Translations under genes and position numbers: made by a program
Notes under the pieces: model-generated
Databases searched by the model: none
What the model was told of the DNA's origin: nothing
Seen by the model: only the letters and a program-made list of their open reading frames with translations
From: Paenibacillus camerounensis
GTDB lineage: Bacteria > Bacillota > Bacilli > Paenibacillales > Paenibacillaceae
DNA length: 42,729 bases
Reading direction: 5' to 3'
Assembly: GCF_000723885.1 (NCBI RefSeq)
Contig: NZ_CCDG010000096.1
Coordinates: 1 to 42,729 of the forward strand
Shown: positions 16,125 to 25,737 of the stretch, one piece after another
How positions within the stretch are numbered: position 1 is the first letter of the stretch
Layout of the letters: each line of letters begins with the position of its first letter

Positions 16125-18494
16125 ATGGGGAAAACAAACAAACGCTGGTGGGCCAGCCGCAGCGTGCTGCTCACCTGGACTTTATCTTATTTGGCTGTGC
16201 TGCTGCTGCCGGTCATGCTCAGCTCGATTGTCTATTACCAGTCCAGCAGGATGCTGGCTGACGAGATCCACCTGGCTAACAATTCCTTGCTCAGGCAATT
16301 AAGAGAGCTGATGGACAAGCAGATTGAAGCGGTCAACCGGCTTGATTTTGAGCTGAGCTGGAATACCAAGTTCCGGGAGCTGGTCGATCAGCACAAGTAT
16401 GCTATTTTTCCGGAAGAATACATGTATGATCTGTACGATGCCACCAAGGATATGTCCCTCTATCAGTCGGCTTACGGCGAAACGGACCTTTTCTATATCT
16501 ACCTGGCAGCGAGAGAAACCGTCCTGCTTCCCGGCGTATACCGGAGTTCGAGGTTTGCCTACAATGAGCACCACAAATCAAGTATGCTCAGCTACGAGGA
16601 ATGGACGGATATTCTGCAGCGCCAAAGGTTCAAGGGCTTCGTGTCCGTGAAGCGCAACAATGAGAACGGCGTTTCTGTGGATGCCCTTGCCTACGTAAGC
16701 ACTTATGATTACGAGGAGGGCAAACCGTCGGGTGCCAACGTTATCCTGATCGACAAATCCAATATCCTTACCTCCCTGCTTAACATTGAGGCTTTCAGCA
16801 AGGGGCATGTGCTGATAGCAGACTCCGATAATAATGTGCTGGTATCCAGCTCTAGTGAGGAGCTTCCCGCCAGGCTTCCCTTTGATACCCAGTCAGGCGG
16901 CATGTTCATCTGGGAGTCGGGAGGACGGCAATACGAGGTGTTTTCCATCCAGTCCGGGGTATCCAATCTTAGTTATATCTCTCTTGTTCCCAGCGAGGTG
17001 TACTGGAAAAAGGCGGAGCTTGTCCGCAAGCTGACCTTTATCAGTATTCTGGCCAGTCTGCTTGGCGGCGGCTGTCTCACCTACATCTTTTTGCGCAAAA
17101 ATTATAATCCGCTCCGGCAAATTGTAGGCGCTTTCAACAATAAAGCGGCTCTCCGGGAGAAAGCAACGAACGAATTTCATTTTATCCAGCAGGCTGTGGA
17201 CAGTACTCTGAATGAAATGGACAACATGATGCTGGAGATGAAAAAACAGCATCACAGCCTGCGCTCCGGCTATATGCTGAAATGGTTCAAAGGCAAACGG
17301 GACAATGAGCTTCCGCTGGCTGAAGCTTTGACTGCCTTTGATATCCGCCTGCTGTCGGAGGATTTCGGGATTCTCCTGCTCTACTTGGAGGATGTGGATA
17401 TTTTTCTGGAAAGGATTCAGGGAAAGACGGCTGCGGAAAAGCTGCGGCTGCTGCATTTTATCGTGTGGAATGTAGTGGAGGAGCTGGTGAATGTCAAACA
17501 CCGGGGTTACCTGGTTGAAAATGATGACGCCATGCCTTGCCTAGTCAGCCTGTCCGGGCTTCCCCCGGAAGAGCAGGCAGCGGATTTGCTCCAGGCAGCC
17601 CGGTCCGCCCAGGAATTCCTCGCCCAAACCTATAGCATCTATATTACTGTGTCAATCAGCCGGGTTCACAGCGGCCTGGAGCAGATTCCCCAGGCCTATC
17701 AGGAAGCGCTGGAGGCTATGGAATATAAGCTGGTCATGGGTAAGCAGGAGATTCTCGCCTATGAGGATATTCAGCAGTACAGCATCCAGGCCGATACTGA
17801 TTCCGGTTATTATTTCCCGCTTCAGAGCGAGCAGCAGCTGATCAATTACGTCAAGGTCGGGGATTTCCCGGCAGCCAAGGCTGCGCTGGATGAAATTGTG
17901 CGGATGAATTTCTCGGCTCACCCGGTCAAGCTGCCGCTCGCCCGCTGTCTCATTCTCGACCTGGCCGGTGCACTGATTAAAAGCATGGGCGAGCTTGGCG
18001 CGGGACGGGATAATATCCTGACTCAGAATCCCAAAATGATTGACAGGCTCTCCTCCTCCGAGACGCTTTCAGAAATGCAGGAGCAGCTGGAGAGTATGCT
18101 GAGGGAGGTCTGTGATTACGCCGGGGCCAGACGCCTGCAGAATGTCCAGGAGAACCGCCAGCGGGCACTGACGGAGCTGATCAGCGAAGTATCCGCTTTT
18201 ATCGATCAACATTATACTGATCCCGGCTTGAACGTCTCCCAGCTCGGCCAGCAGTTTGATATGAAGCCCACCTACCTGTCCCGGCTGTTCAAGGAGCAGT
18301 CCGGTGAAGGTCTGCTGGATACAATCAACAAGAAACGGATTGACTGGTCCAAGCAGCTGATCGCGGATAAACGGCTGACCGTCCAGGAGGCGGCGGAGAA
18401 ATCCGGCTTCAATGATGTCGGCACATATATCCGTACGTTCAAGAAGCTGGAGGGCATCACCCCCGGCAAATATAAAGAGACCATCGATGGTTGA
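16125..18494 (+). CDS. Membrane-bound AraC-family regulator, YtdP/YesS type
   Basis: One-component sensor-regulator of 789 residues. A membrane helix near residues 10-32, an extracytoplasmic sensor domain of about 270 residues, a second helix near 300-322, a cytoplasmic linker region of about 360 residues, and a C-terminal AraC double helix-turn-helix (about 690-785; LSQLGQQFDMKPTYLSRLFKEQ and VQEAAEKSGFNDVGTYIRTFKK). The frame opens at 16089 without an SD, but the ATG at 16125 has AGGAGA 8 bases upstream, so that start is chosen. The LplABC-type importer genes follow after a terminator and a 260-base gap on the same strand; this protein probably senses the importer's substrate outside and activates it (inference from family context). 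Confidence 0.9.
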   Translation: MGKTNKRWWASRSVLLTWTLSYLAVLLLPVMLSSIVYYQSSRMLADEIHLANNSLLRQLRELMDKQIEAVNRLDFELSWNTKFRELVDQHKYAIFPEEYMYDLYDATKDMSLYQSAYGETDLFYIYLAARETVLLPGVYRSSRFAYNEHHKSSMLSYEEWTDILQRQRFKGFVSVKRNNENGVSVDALAYVSTYDYEEGKPSGANVILIDKSNILTSLLNIEAFSKGHVLIADSDNNVLVSSSSEELPARLPFDTQSGGMFIWESGGRQYEVFSIQSGVSNLSYISLVPSEVYWKKAELVRKLTFISILASLLGGGCLTYIFLRKNYNPLRQIVGAFNNKAALREKATNEFHFIQQAVDSTLNEMDNMMLEMKKQHHSLRSGYMLKWFKGKRDNELPLAEALTAFDIRLLSEDFGILLLYLEDVDIFLERIQGKTAAEKLRLLHFIVWNVVEELVNVKHRGYLVENDDAMPCLVSLSGLPPEEQAADLLQAARSAQEFLAQTYSIYITVSISRVHSGLEQIPQAYQEALEAMEYKLVMGKQEILAYEDIQQYSIQADTDSGYYFPLQSEQQLINYVKVGDFPAAKAALDEIVRMNFSAHPVKLPLARCLILDLAGALIKSMGELGAGRDNILTQNPKMIDRLSSSETLSEMQEQLESMLREVCDYAGARRLQNVQENRQRALTELISEVSAFIDQHYTDPGLNVSQLGQQFDMKPTYLSRLFKEQSGEGLLDTINKKRIDWSKQLIADKRLTVQEAAEKSGFNDVGTYIRTFKKLEGITPGKYKETIDG

Positions 18495-18504
18495 CGCCTC
18501 CCTT

Positions 18505-18542
18505 CCCTGCCTGCCATCCTGTATGGCGGACGGGGATTTTTT
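18505..18542 (+). terminator. Rho-independent terminator after membrane-bound regulator
   Basis: A 13-bp imperfect stem (18505-18517 with 18523-18535, one mismatch and two wobbles, loop CCTGT) is followed by ATTTTTT. It separates the regulator from the importer genes, which therefore have their own promoter in 18543-18754, not clearly recognisable by eye. Confidence 0.75.
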
Positions 18543-18754
18543 ATACTGCTTTAGGCGAAAAAAGGCCCCCGAACCCCATTCGCCTATCCCATTGTCTATT
18601 TTGCCGATGCTGAACCTGCAGGTTTCAATCCCATTGGATATACTGCGCATGTACAGTCACGCCGGACCAACCTTATAGTTATGGCATGAGCCGCCGCCGT
18701 ACGGCAGGTTCAGAAAGATAAGCGAATGAAGCACACTCAGGGAGGTTAACAAGA

Positions 18755-20386
18755 ATGAGAAGAGCAAGCAGAACAATCATGTTTTCGCTCATGACATTCC
18801 TACTGGCGGGAAGCGCGCTTACAGGATGCTCGGGCAACAGCGGGAACAAGGAGGCCGCCCCATCCACGGACTCGTCTACAGAAGCTGCGGCAGTGACGTA
18901 TCCCATCAAGACAGATAAGACGCTTACGTATTGGGGAGCACTGCCGAATGCGCTGACCGGGGTAAGATCAGAGCATGCTGAGGTTCCCTTCTATCAGGAA
19001 TGGCAAAAGCAGACGGGAATCAAAGTAGATTTCACTGCGCCTCCAACCAACCAGATCGATGAATCCTTTAACGTCATGCTGGCATCGGGTGAGCTGCCGG
19101 ATATGCTGGAATATAACTTTTTCGGTTTCCCCGGCGGACCGGAGAAAGCAATCAAGGATGGCTACATTCTGGAGCTGAATGACCTGATCGACAAATACGC
19201 TCCGAATTACAAAAAGTATCTGCAGGAGCATCCCGAGGTCGAGAAAATGGTCAAAACCGATAACGGAAGCCATTATGCCTTTCCTTTTATCCGCGGGGAT
19301 GAATCTCTCCTGACCTTCCAGGGCCCGGTAATCCGCAAGGACTGGCTGGATGAGCTTGGCCTGCCTGTGCCGGAAACGATCGATGAATGGACAGCAACCT
19401 TGAAAGCGTTTAAGGAGAAAAAGGGGGCAGCCGCACCGGTCTCCTTCGTCGGTAAGCCGCGCGTATTCAATGAACTGGGCAACGGCGCTTTTGTAGGTGC
19501 GTTCGGCGTTACCCGTGACTTCTATCTGGAAGACGGAAAGGTTAAATTCGGCCCTGCCGAGCCGGGCTATAAGGATTTCCTGAGCCTGTTCCGCCAATGG
19601 TATGCTGAGGGGCTGCTGGATAAAGATGTGGCTACAGTGGATTCCAAGGTGATGGATGCGAATATTACATCGGGCGCAACCGGGGCAACCTGGGGCAACT
19701 CCGGCGGCGGCATCGGCAAATGGACCCCGATCATCAAAGAAAAGGACCCTAAGGCTTCAATTATAGCAGCGCCGTATCCGGTGCTCGAAAAAGGAACAAC
19801 TCCTAAGTTCGGACAACGGGATTACTTCATGTCCACCGGCGGTATGGTAGCGATCTCGGCCACCTCCAAGAATGCCGAGCTTGCAGTAAAGCTGCTGGAT
19901 TACGGCTACAGCGAAGCGGGCAACAGGCTGTTTAACTTCGGAACCGAAGGCGTCAGCTATACTCTTGAGAACGGCGTACCCGTATTTACTGATCTGCTGA
20001 TGAACAATCCTGAGAAGCTGGCTCCGGCCCAGGCGATGTCACTCTATATCCGCGGCAATACCATGGGGCCTTTTGTTTCTGACAAGGGGGTCTCCGAGCA
20101 GTATCTGAACCTGCCTGAGCAGCAGGAAGCAGTAGCAACGTGGCAAAAAACGGATATGGCCAAATACCAGATTCCGCTCGTTACCCCAACCCCGGAGGAA
20201 AGTGCAGAATTCGCCAACATCATGGCGGATGTGAACACCCTTGTTGATGAAATGACCCTGAAGATCATTCTGGGGACTGAGCCGCTGGAAGCTTACAACG
20301 GGTATCTGGATAAGCTCAATTCCGTCAAGCTCTCCCGGGCAATCGAAATTAAACAGGCGGCGCTGGAGCGGTATTTGCAGCGTTAG
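18755..20386 (+). CDS. Extracellular solute-binding lipoprotein, LplA type (importer B)
   Basis: Lipid-anchored binding protein of 543 residues, the longer class typical of LplA/YtcQ-like importers. The signal ends in lipobox LTGC with Cys25, followed by a Ser/Asn-rich linker. Features include LTYWGALPNAL, the DFTAPP segment and MLASGELPDMLEYNFFGFPGG, as in family members. The ATG at 18755 has GGGAGG about 9 bases upstream. It heads a binding protein-permease-permease operon without an ATPase; a stem-loop follows in the gap before the first permease. LplA-type systems import complex oligosaccharides such as pectin- or hemicellulose-derived ones, but the substrate cannot be read from sequence. 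Confidence 0.93.
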   Translation: MRRASRTIMFSLMTFLLAGSALTGCSGNSGNKEAAPSTDSSTEAAAVTYPIKTDKTLTYWGALPNALTGVRSEHAEVPFYQEWQKQTGIKVDFTAPPTNQIDESFNVMLASGELPDMLEYNFFGFPGGPEKAIKDGYILELNDLIDKYAPNYKKYLQEHPEVEKMVKTDNGSHYAFPFIRGDESLLTFQGPVIRKDWLDELGLPVPETIDEWTATLKAFKEKKGAAAPVSFVGKPRVFNELGNGAFVGAFGVTRDFYLEDGKVKFGPAEPGYKDFLSLFRQWYAEGLLDKDVATVDSKVMDANITSGATGATWGNSGGGIGKWTPIIKEKDPKASIIAAPYPVLEKGTTPKFGQRDYFMSTGGMVAISATSKNAELAVKLLDYGYSEAGNRLFNFGTEGVSYTLENGVPVFTDLLMNNPEKLAPAQAMSLYIRGNTMGPFVSDKGVSEQYLNLPEQQEAVATWQKTDMAKYQIPLVTPTPEESAEFANIMADVNTLVDEMTLKIILGTEPLEAYNGYLDKLNSVKLSRAIEIKQAALERYLQR

Positions 20387-20406
20387 ACCCCAGAAGGTAT
20401 AACGGA

Positions 20407-20435
20407 GCAGGCGGGAGACATCCTCTCCCTGCTTC
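20407..20435 (+). other. Intercistronic stem-loop between binding protein and permease genes (importer B)
   Basis: Core stem GGGAGA (20413-20418) with TCTCCC (20424-20429) around CATCC, extended by GGAGCAG against TGCTTCC with a bulge. It lies between the binding-protein stop and the GGAGGAGGAG site of the permease. No T-run follows. Same position as the elements of importers A and E. Confidence 0.5.
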
Positions 20436-20460
20436 CTTTAAGGAGGAGGAGCAGAAAACC

Positions 20461-21420
20461 ATGTCTAAACTGGCACCGATGAGCGGATACAAAACCACGG
20501 CTTCGCATAACAGCTTTAAACAGCGCTTCATACGTGATTTTAAGCTGAACAAGCTGCTGTATTTTATGATGATCCCTGTCTTGCTTTATTATGTTATTTT
20601 CCACTATGCACCTATGTACGGAGCGGTCATCGCCTTTAAGGATTTTTCACCGATGAAAGGGATTATAGGCAGTGACTGGATCGGACTCCAGCATTTCAAG
20701 GACTTCTTCTCCAGCTATTACTTCTGGCGCATTCTGAAGAATACGGTGGTCATCAGTGTGTATTCCATTATCTTCATGTTTCCGGCTCCGATTATTCTTG
20801 CGCTGCTGATCAACGAAGTCAGACACCAGGCCTTCAAACGGGTCGTTCAGACCGTTTCCTATATGCCTTATTTTATCTCGCTTGTTGTTATCTGCGGTAT
20901 GATTACCGATTTCACCAACAGCAACGGAGTCATCAACTCGCTATTCTCCCTGTTCGGCTATGACGGAGCCGCGATGCTGCAGAAGCCGGGCCTGTTCCGT
21001 CCGGTCTATATCCTGTCCGAAATCTGGCAGAAGATCGGCTGGGAATCCATTATCTACATTGCCGCACTTGCGGGCATCGACCAGGAGCAATATGAGGCCG
21101 CCCGGATCGACGGTGCCAGCCGCCTGAAGCAGATGCTGTACATCACGCTGCCGGGGATTCTGCCTACGATCACCATCATGTTCATTCTGCGGATGGGCAA
21201 CATGCTGAACGTCGGCTTTGAAAAAATCATCCTGCTCTACAGCCCAATTACCTATGAAACCGCTGACGTCATTTCCTCCTTTGTCTACCGCAAAGGTCTG
21301 CTGGAATTCGGCTGGAGCTACAGCTCGGCAGTCGGCCTGTTCAACTCGCTTGTGAATCTGATTCTGCTCATCTCGGCCAACTATATCAGCCGTAGGGTCA
21401 ACAAGAGCAGCTTATGGTAG
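20461..21420 (+). CDS. ABC importer permease, LplB type (importer B)
   Basis: Inner-membrane permease of 319 residues. After a short polar N-terminus come LPLB-like segments (LLYFMMIPVLLYYVIFHYAP and MYGAVIAFKDFSPMKGI), several membrane helices and the EAA loop (EAARIDGASRLKQMLYITLPG) near residue 217. The first part of the protein matches the LplB hallmark FHYAPMYGAVIAFKDF. The ATG at 20461 has a long GGAGGAGGAG site. It pairs with the LplC-type permease whose gene starts 9 bases after its stop. The ATPase must come from elsewhere in the genome. Confidence 0.94.
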   Translation: MSKLAPMSGYKTTASHNSFKQRFIRDFKLNKLLYFMMIPVLLYYVIFHYAPMYGAVIAFKDFSPMKGIIGSDWIGLQHFKDFFSSYYFWRILKNTVVISVYSIIFMFPAPIILALLINEVRHQAFKRVVQTVSYMPYFISLVVICGMITDFTNSNGVINSLFSLFGYDGAAMLQKPGLFRPVYILSEIWQKIGWESIIYIAALAGIDQEQYEAARIDGASRLKQMLYITLPGILPTITIMFILRMGNMLNVGFEKIILLYSPITYETADVISSFVYRKGLLEFGWSYSSAVGLFNSLVNLILLISANYISRRVNKSSLW

Positions 21421-21429
21421 GAGGAAAAT

Positions 21430-22314
21430 ATGATGCAAGCCGAAAACGGCCTTAAGAATAAAGCTTTTGACTGGATGATCAACACCGCACTCATTCTGCT
21501 GGTCATCGTTACCCTGTATCCGCTGCTGTACGTCACCTTCGCTTCCTTCAGTGAGTCCTCGCAGCTGGTTGCGAACAAGGGCTTTCTGTTTAAGCCGCTG
21601 GGCTTCAGCCTTGATGCCTATAAGAGTGTATTCAGCAATCCCGGCATCATCAAGGGGTATGGAAATACACTGTTCATTCTCGTTGTCGGAGTCACGCTCA
21701 ACCTGTTCCTGACTGCGGTCGCAGCCTACGTATTATCCAGACGGAACGTGATGTGGAACAATCTGTTCACCTTCCTGATTATCTTCACCATGTTCTTTCA
21801 TGGCGGACTGATTCCGCTCTACCTGATCGTCAAAAATGTCGGCCTGATCGACTCTCTGTGGGCCACCATTGTTCCGTTCGCAGTCAGCACGTTCAACCTG
21901 ATCATCATGCGTACCTCCTTCTCGGCTATCCCCGAGAGCCTGGAGGAATCAGCAAAGATTGACGGAGCTAATCATCTGACGATCCTGTTCCGGATCATCC
22001 TGCCGCTGTCCAAGCCGGTAGTAGCCGTTATGATCCTCTATTATGCAGTAGAGAAGTGGAACGCATGGTTCTATGCCTCCATTTTCCTGAAGGACCGGAA
22101 CCTGTTCCCGCTGCAGCTGGTGCTCCGCGAGATTCTGATCGCCAATTCCACCGACAATATGTCCACCGGAGCCAGCTCTGCCGACCAGTTCATGATCGGG
22201 GAGACGATTAAATACGCTACGATTATTGTAGCAACAGTACCGATTCTGGTTGTGTATCCTTTTGTGCAGAAGTATTTCGAGAAGGGCGTCATGATCGGTG
22301 CGGTGAAGGGGTAA
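21430..22314 (+). CDS. ABC importer permease, LplC type (importer B)
   Basis: Inner-membrane permease of 294 residues, second half of importer B. Membrane segments begin at NTALILLVIVTLYPLLYVTF, and the EAA loop is ESAKIDGANHLTILFRIILP. The C-terminus YPFVQKYFEKGVMIGAVKG is the usual ending of this permease class. The tandem ATG at 21430 has AGGAGG 6 bases upstream and lies 9 bases after the previous stop, so the two permeases are probably translated together. It is the last gene of the operon; a bidirectional terminator follows, then the convergent importer E. Confidence 0.94.
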   Translation: MMQAENGLKNKAFDWMINTALILLVIVTLYPLLYVTFASFSESSQLVANKGFLFKPLGFSLDAYKSVFSNPGIIKGYGNTLFILVVGVTLNLFLTAVAAYVLSRRNVMWNNLFTFLIIFTMFFHGGLIPLYLIVKNVGLIDSLWATIVPFAVSTFNLIIMRTSFSAIPESLEESAKIDGANHLTILFRIILPLSKPVVAVMILYYAVEKWNAWFYASIFLKDRNLFPLQLVLREILIANSTDNMSTGASSADQFMIGETIKYATIIVATVPILVVYPFVQKYFEKGVMIGAVKG

Positions 22315-22341
22315 CCGGGGCCGGATATTCTGGTAAAAGCA

Positions 22342-22379
22342 AAACATGCGGTACGCTGTTATCGGCGCACCGCATGTTT
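22342..22379. terminator. Bidirectional terminator between convergent importers B and E
   Basis: AAACATGCGGT (22342-22352) pairs perfectly with ACCGCATGTTT (22369-22379). The minus-strand reading is followed by a TTTTGCTTTT stretch, the plus-strand reading by TTTATTG. It separates two importer operons that end 89 bases apart. Confidence 0.75.
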
Positions 22380-22403
22380 ATTGTGCTGCCGGAGCAGCCG
22401 GGC

Positions 22404-23252
22404 TTATCCTTTCAATCCGGTTGTGCTGATTCCTTCAACAATATAGCGCTGGAATATGAAGAAGACCAGAATTGGCGGAATGAGCGACAAGGTAGCCATT
22501 GCGAACATCGCGGACCAGTCCGTACCGGAGCTCGGGTCGGCGAACAGCCGGAGGGCCACACTGAGCGTGTACAGCTGAGGTCTGCCCAGATAGATCAGCG
22601 CACCGAAGAAGTTATCCCAGGCCCAATAAAATTCAAAGATAGCTGCGGTGACCAGCGCCGGCTTGATCAGCGGCAGAATAACCCGGTAGAAAATACCGAA
22701 CCGGCTGCAGCCGTCAATTTTGGCCGCTTCATCCAGCTCATAGGGAATAGTGCGGATAAACTGCAGCAGCAGGAAGATAAAGAACGCTGAGCCGAAAAAG
22801 GCCGGAACAATCAATGGCAGGAACGTATTGACCCAGCCTATTTTATAAAAAATGATATACTGCGGAATCTGCACAATCTGGCCCGGCAGCAGCAGCGTCA
22901 GCATGACGGTTGCGAACCAGAAGCCCTTCAGCCTGAACGGTATTCTGGCGAAGCCGTAAGCAATCAGGGAGCAGGAGACAAGCGTCCCTGCCACAACGGA
23001 GCAGACAATAATAACGGTATTCTTGAAAAAGGTCCCGAAGGTAATCCCGGCGAACCCGCGCCAGCCGCTGATATAGCTGCCGAAATCCCAGCTGGTCGGA
23101 ATCAGCGAATGCGCACTTACAAACACCTGGGAGCTTTCTTTCAGGGAGCTGGCTACCATCCAGACAAGCGGATACAGCGAGACGATTCCGATCAGGAGGC
23201 ATACCAGATGTACCGTCAGCCTGCTGGCATTCTTTTGTGTATTTGGCATCAT
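22404..23252 (-). CDS. Sugar ABC importer permease, MalG type (importer E)
   Basis: Inner-membrane permease of 282 residues. Hydrophobic segments start at VCLLIGIVSLYPLVWMVASSLKE, the EAA loop is DEAAKIDGCSRFGIFYRVILP, and the protein ends in IVEGISTTGLKG, typical of MalG-type permeases. The frame opens at 23285, but the ATG at 23252 has AAAGGA upstream and sits 5 bases after the stop of the preceding permease. It is the last gene of the third importer operon, which again lacks an ATPase gene. Confidence 0.93.
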   Translation of the reverse strand: MMPNTQKNASRLTVHLVCLLIGIVSLYPLVWMVASSLKESSQVFVSAHSLIPTSWDFGSYISGWRGFAGITFGTFFKNTVIIVCSVVAGTLVSCSLIAYGFARIPFRLKGFWFATVMLTLLLPGQIVQIPQYIIFYKIGWVNTFLPLIVPAFFGSAFFIFLLLQFIRTIPYELDEAAKIDGCSRFGIFYRVILPLIKPALVTAAIFEFYWAWDNFFGALIYLGRPQLYTLSVALRLFADPSSGTDWSAMFAMATLSLIPPILVFFIFQRYIVEGISTTGLKG

Positions 23253-23257
23253 AGCGG

Positions 23258-24172
23258 CTATCCTTTCGACTCGTAATGTACCCATGCGGAGGATGACTTA
23301 AAGACAAGCGCGGTCAGTACAGCAACAATAAGCAGCAGGAAGCAGGATAAGGCCGCCGCATAGCCCATGTCCAGAAACTCAAAGCCCTGCCGGTATACAT
23401 ACAGCTGATAGAATAAGGTCCGGTCCAGCGGTCCGCCTGACGTAATGATAAGCCCCTGGGTAAAGGTCATGAAGCCTCCGATAATCTGCATCACCAGATT
23501 GAACAGGATGACCGGGGTCAGCAGGGGAAGCGTGATTTTGACAAACCTGTGGAAGCCGTTCGCCCCGTCAACAACCGCTGCTTCGTAATAGGAATCGGGA
23601 ATATTTTTGAGCCCGGCCAGAAAAATGATCATCGGTGAGCCGAACTGCCAGACTGCCATCAGGATCAGTGTCCACAGTGCCGTATCCGGATTGGCAATCC
23701 ACGAGGTATTGGGGCTGGTGCCGGTGAACAGGCCGATGATTCCGTTAACGGCCCCATTCAGGCCAAACAGTTGGCCCCACATGACCGCCACCGCTACACT
23801 GCCTCCGATGATGGAGGGAATGTAGAAGGCCGTGCGGTATAAGCCCACAAACCGGATCTTCATATTCAGCAGCATGGCAATGAACAAAGCAAAGATAAGG
23901 CGGAGCGGAATCGCAGTCAGCACATAGAAGAACGTAACCTTCAGGCTGGTCAGGAACTTCTCATCCACCGTGAACATGCGGATAAAGTTATCCAGCCCGA
24001 CCCAGCCGGGTGATGACAAGAGATCATAATCGGTAAAGGCGAAATAGAATAAAGCTACAAACGGGATGAGCGTAAATGCGGTAAAGCCTATAATCCACGG
24101 TAAAATAAACAGATAGCCGGTCCCGTTCTCATAACCTGCTCTGACGGCCTTTTGTGTCATTAGCTTCATCAC
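23258..24172 (-). CDS. Sugar ABC importer permease, MalF/UgpA type (importer E)
   Basis: Inner-membrane permease of 304 residues. GYLFILPWIIGFTAFTLIPF is the first membrane helix and EAAVVDGANGFHRFVKITLP the EAA loop. The start is ambiguous: GTG at 24172, ATG at 24169 and ATG at 24160 are in frame, with only an ACAGGTG-like SD; the protein differs by at most four residues. It follows the binding-protein gene after a 54-base gap containing a strong GC-rich stem-loop, and is followed by the second permease after 5 bases. Confidence 0.92.
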   Translation of the reverse strand: MMKLMTQKAVRAGYENGTGYLFILPWIIGFTAFTLIPFVALFYFAFTDYDLLSSPGWVGLDNFIRMFTVDEKFLTSLKVTFFYVLTAIPLRLIFALFIAMLLNMKIRFVGLYRTAFYIPSIIGGSVAVAVMWGQLFGLNGAVNGIIGLFTGTSPNTSWIANPDTALWTLILMAVWQFGSPMIIFLAGLKNIPDSYYEAAVVDGANGFHRFVKITLPLLTPVILFNLVMQIIGGFMTFTQGLIITSGGPLDRTLFYQLYVYRQGFEFLDMGYAAALSCFLLLIVAVLTALVFKSSSAWVHYESKG

Positions 24173-24180
24173 ACCTGTCT

Positions 24181-24217
24181 GCGGCCGGCTGCTTCTCCGT
24201 AATCAGGAGCCGGCCGC
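24181..24217 (-). other. GC-rich intercistronic stem-loop between binding protein and permease genes (importer E)
   Basis: GCGGCCGGCT (24181-24190) and AGCCGGCCGC (24208-24217) form a perfect 10-bp stem. It lies 9 bases downstream of the binding-protein stop on the minus strand with no T-run. Such elements often keep the binding-protein message in excess over the permease message (general knowledge); that role here is inferred. Confidence 0.6.
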
Positions 24218-24226
24218 TGTTGTATG

Positions 24227-25579
24227 TTATTGCTTGTTTCTGGCTACGATCGCCGCCGCTTCCTGCGTCAGCTTCGCATAGGCATCCTTGATGGAGGTCT
24301 GCTCGTACATAATCTGCTGCTCCAGATCCACCATAAGCTTATCAATTTCAGTCGCTCCTGCCGGGGCAGGCGGATCAAGCGGTCCGCTATGCTCTGCTAC
24401 GACTTCCATATAATCCGCTACCGCCTTCATTTCAGGCTCGAATTGCTCCATCAGGGCAGCGCGCACTGCGCTTGAGACCGGCATGCCGCGGTTGGCGTTC
24501 AGGATTTTGTTCGCTTCCACATCGTTGACGAAATAGCTGATAAATTTGGCAGCCGCCTCTTTTTGGGTGGAATTGACCGAGATAGAGAAATGCATTCCCG
24601 GCCGCACATCCATCGCTTTATCCGAATCCGGACCAGGCATCAGAATCATCTGCAGCGGTCTGCCCGCAGCCTTGACAATACCCGGATACTGGTTCGTGTA
24701 GGCGACCATGACCGCAGACTGGCCTTTTACCAGGAAGGATTCCTCCGGGTTCTTGACTGACAGGGAGGCATCCATTTTGGGAATCAGCCCCTCCTTGGAC
24801 CATCCCTGCCGGTAAGTAAAGAAATCCGTGTACAGCTTCTCGTCAAAGCCGATTCCCGTCTCCTCGGCTGCAATCGTCTGGCCAAACTGGCGGGCATAAT
24901 AAGCAAGCGTAAAATTGATGTTGAACAGATCGTCTGCACCGTAAGCCCCGGTAACCTCCTTCAGCTTGCCCAGATCCTCATGCAGCGCTTCCCAGTCTGC
25001 ATATCCTTTCTCGGGTATGGTCAGGCCGGCTTTATCGTACACTGCCGGATCGACGATCATCACCCTGGCATTAACGCCAAGCGGTATCCCGTACAGCTTG
25101 CCGTCAGCGGCTCTTCCGCCGGACAATGTATTTTCCCCGATATCCGCAACATTGATGGTACCGTTTTCAACATATTGATCCATCGGCTCCAGCAGCCCTT
25201 TGTCCAGGAACTGGTTCGAATCGCTTGAGCCCACGTAAAAGTTAACGACATCAGGCATATTGTTGGAGGCCGCGAGCAGCGTAAGCTTTTGGAAATAGCC
25301 GTCAAAGCCCTGATATTCCGGTGTGAAGGTAGTCCCCGGGTTGGTCTTGGAGTAGAGATCGAGCACCTTGGACGTCAAATCATGCCGCTCCTGGTTGCCC
25401 CACCAGATGATCCGGAGATTGCCGCCGCCCGCATCCGGTGTACTGCTGCTTGCCGTTTGACCGGCAGGCTGCGCGGTTCCGTCCGGCTCTGCCGTATTGG
25501 AATTGCCTCCTGAACACCCGGTCAGCGCAAGAATACCGGCAGCAGCCGCAATCATCATACTGGAAAAACGTCTCTTCAT
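24227..25579 (-). CDS. Extracellular solute-binding lipoprotein (importer E)
   Basis: Lipid-anchored sugar-binding protein of 450 residues. The signal peptide ends in lipobox LTGC with Cys22, then a Gly/Ser/Thr-rich linker and the family-1 fold (LRIIWWGNQERHDLTSKVLDLY; AASNNMPDVVNFYVGSSDSN). The ATG at 25579 has an AGAGGGG site. It is first in a binding protein-permease-permease set; a kinase/response-regulator pair lies directly upstream on the same strand, with a 158-base gap that presumably carries its promoter. The 11-mer TTGGTTAGCGC in its leader also occurs upstream of the kinase gene. Confidence 0.93.
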   Translation of the reverse strand: MKRRFSSMMIAAAAGILALTGCSGGNSNTAEPDGTAQPAGQTASSSTPDAGGGNLRIIWWGNQERHDLTSKVLDLYSKTNPGTTFTPEYQGFDGYFQKLTLLAASNNMPDVVNFYVGSSDSNQFLDKGLLEPMDQYVENGTINVADIGENTLSGGRAADGKLYGIPLGVNARVMIVDPAVYDKAGLTIPEKGYADWEALHEDLGKLKEVTGAYGADDLFNINFTLAYYARQFGQTIAAEETGIGFDEKLYTDFFTYRQGWSKEGLIPKMDASLSVKNPEESFLVKGQSAVMVAYTNQYPGIVKAAGRPLQMILMPGPDSDKAMDVRPGMHFSISVNSTQKEAAAKFISYFVNDVEANKILNANRGMPVSSAVRAALMEQFEPEMKAVADYMEVVAEHSGPLDPPAPAGATEIDKLMVDLEQQIMYEQTSIKDAYAKLTQEAAAIVARNKQ

Positions 25580-25737
25580 TGGTTAGCGCCCCTCTATTGT
25601 TGTTATTTGGTAACCTGAACGTATCTGTGTTGTCCGGGCCCGGATGCTGCAATACGTTTCTATATCTAAAATACACCGCTTCACGCTTCTCCAACATGGA
25701 AAAAACAGAGGTTCTTCCTGAAAGAAATCGAGTTTTT

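Noticed and set aside
18553..18585. Inverted repeat AGGCGAA/TTCGCCT in the gap before importer B
   Set aside because: Seven-base arms around a 19-base loop with no T-run and no matching second site; likely chance, and no role could be argued.
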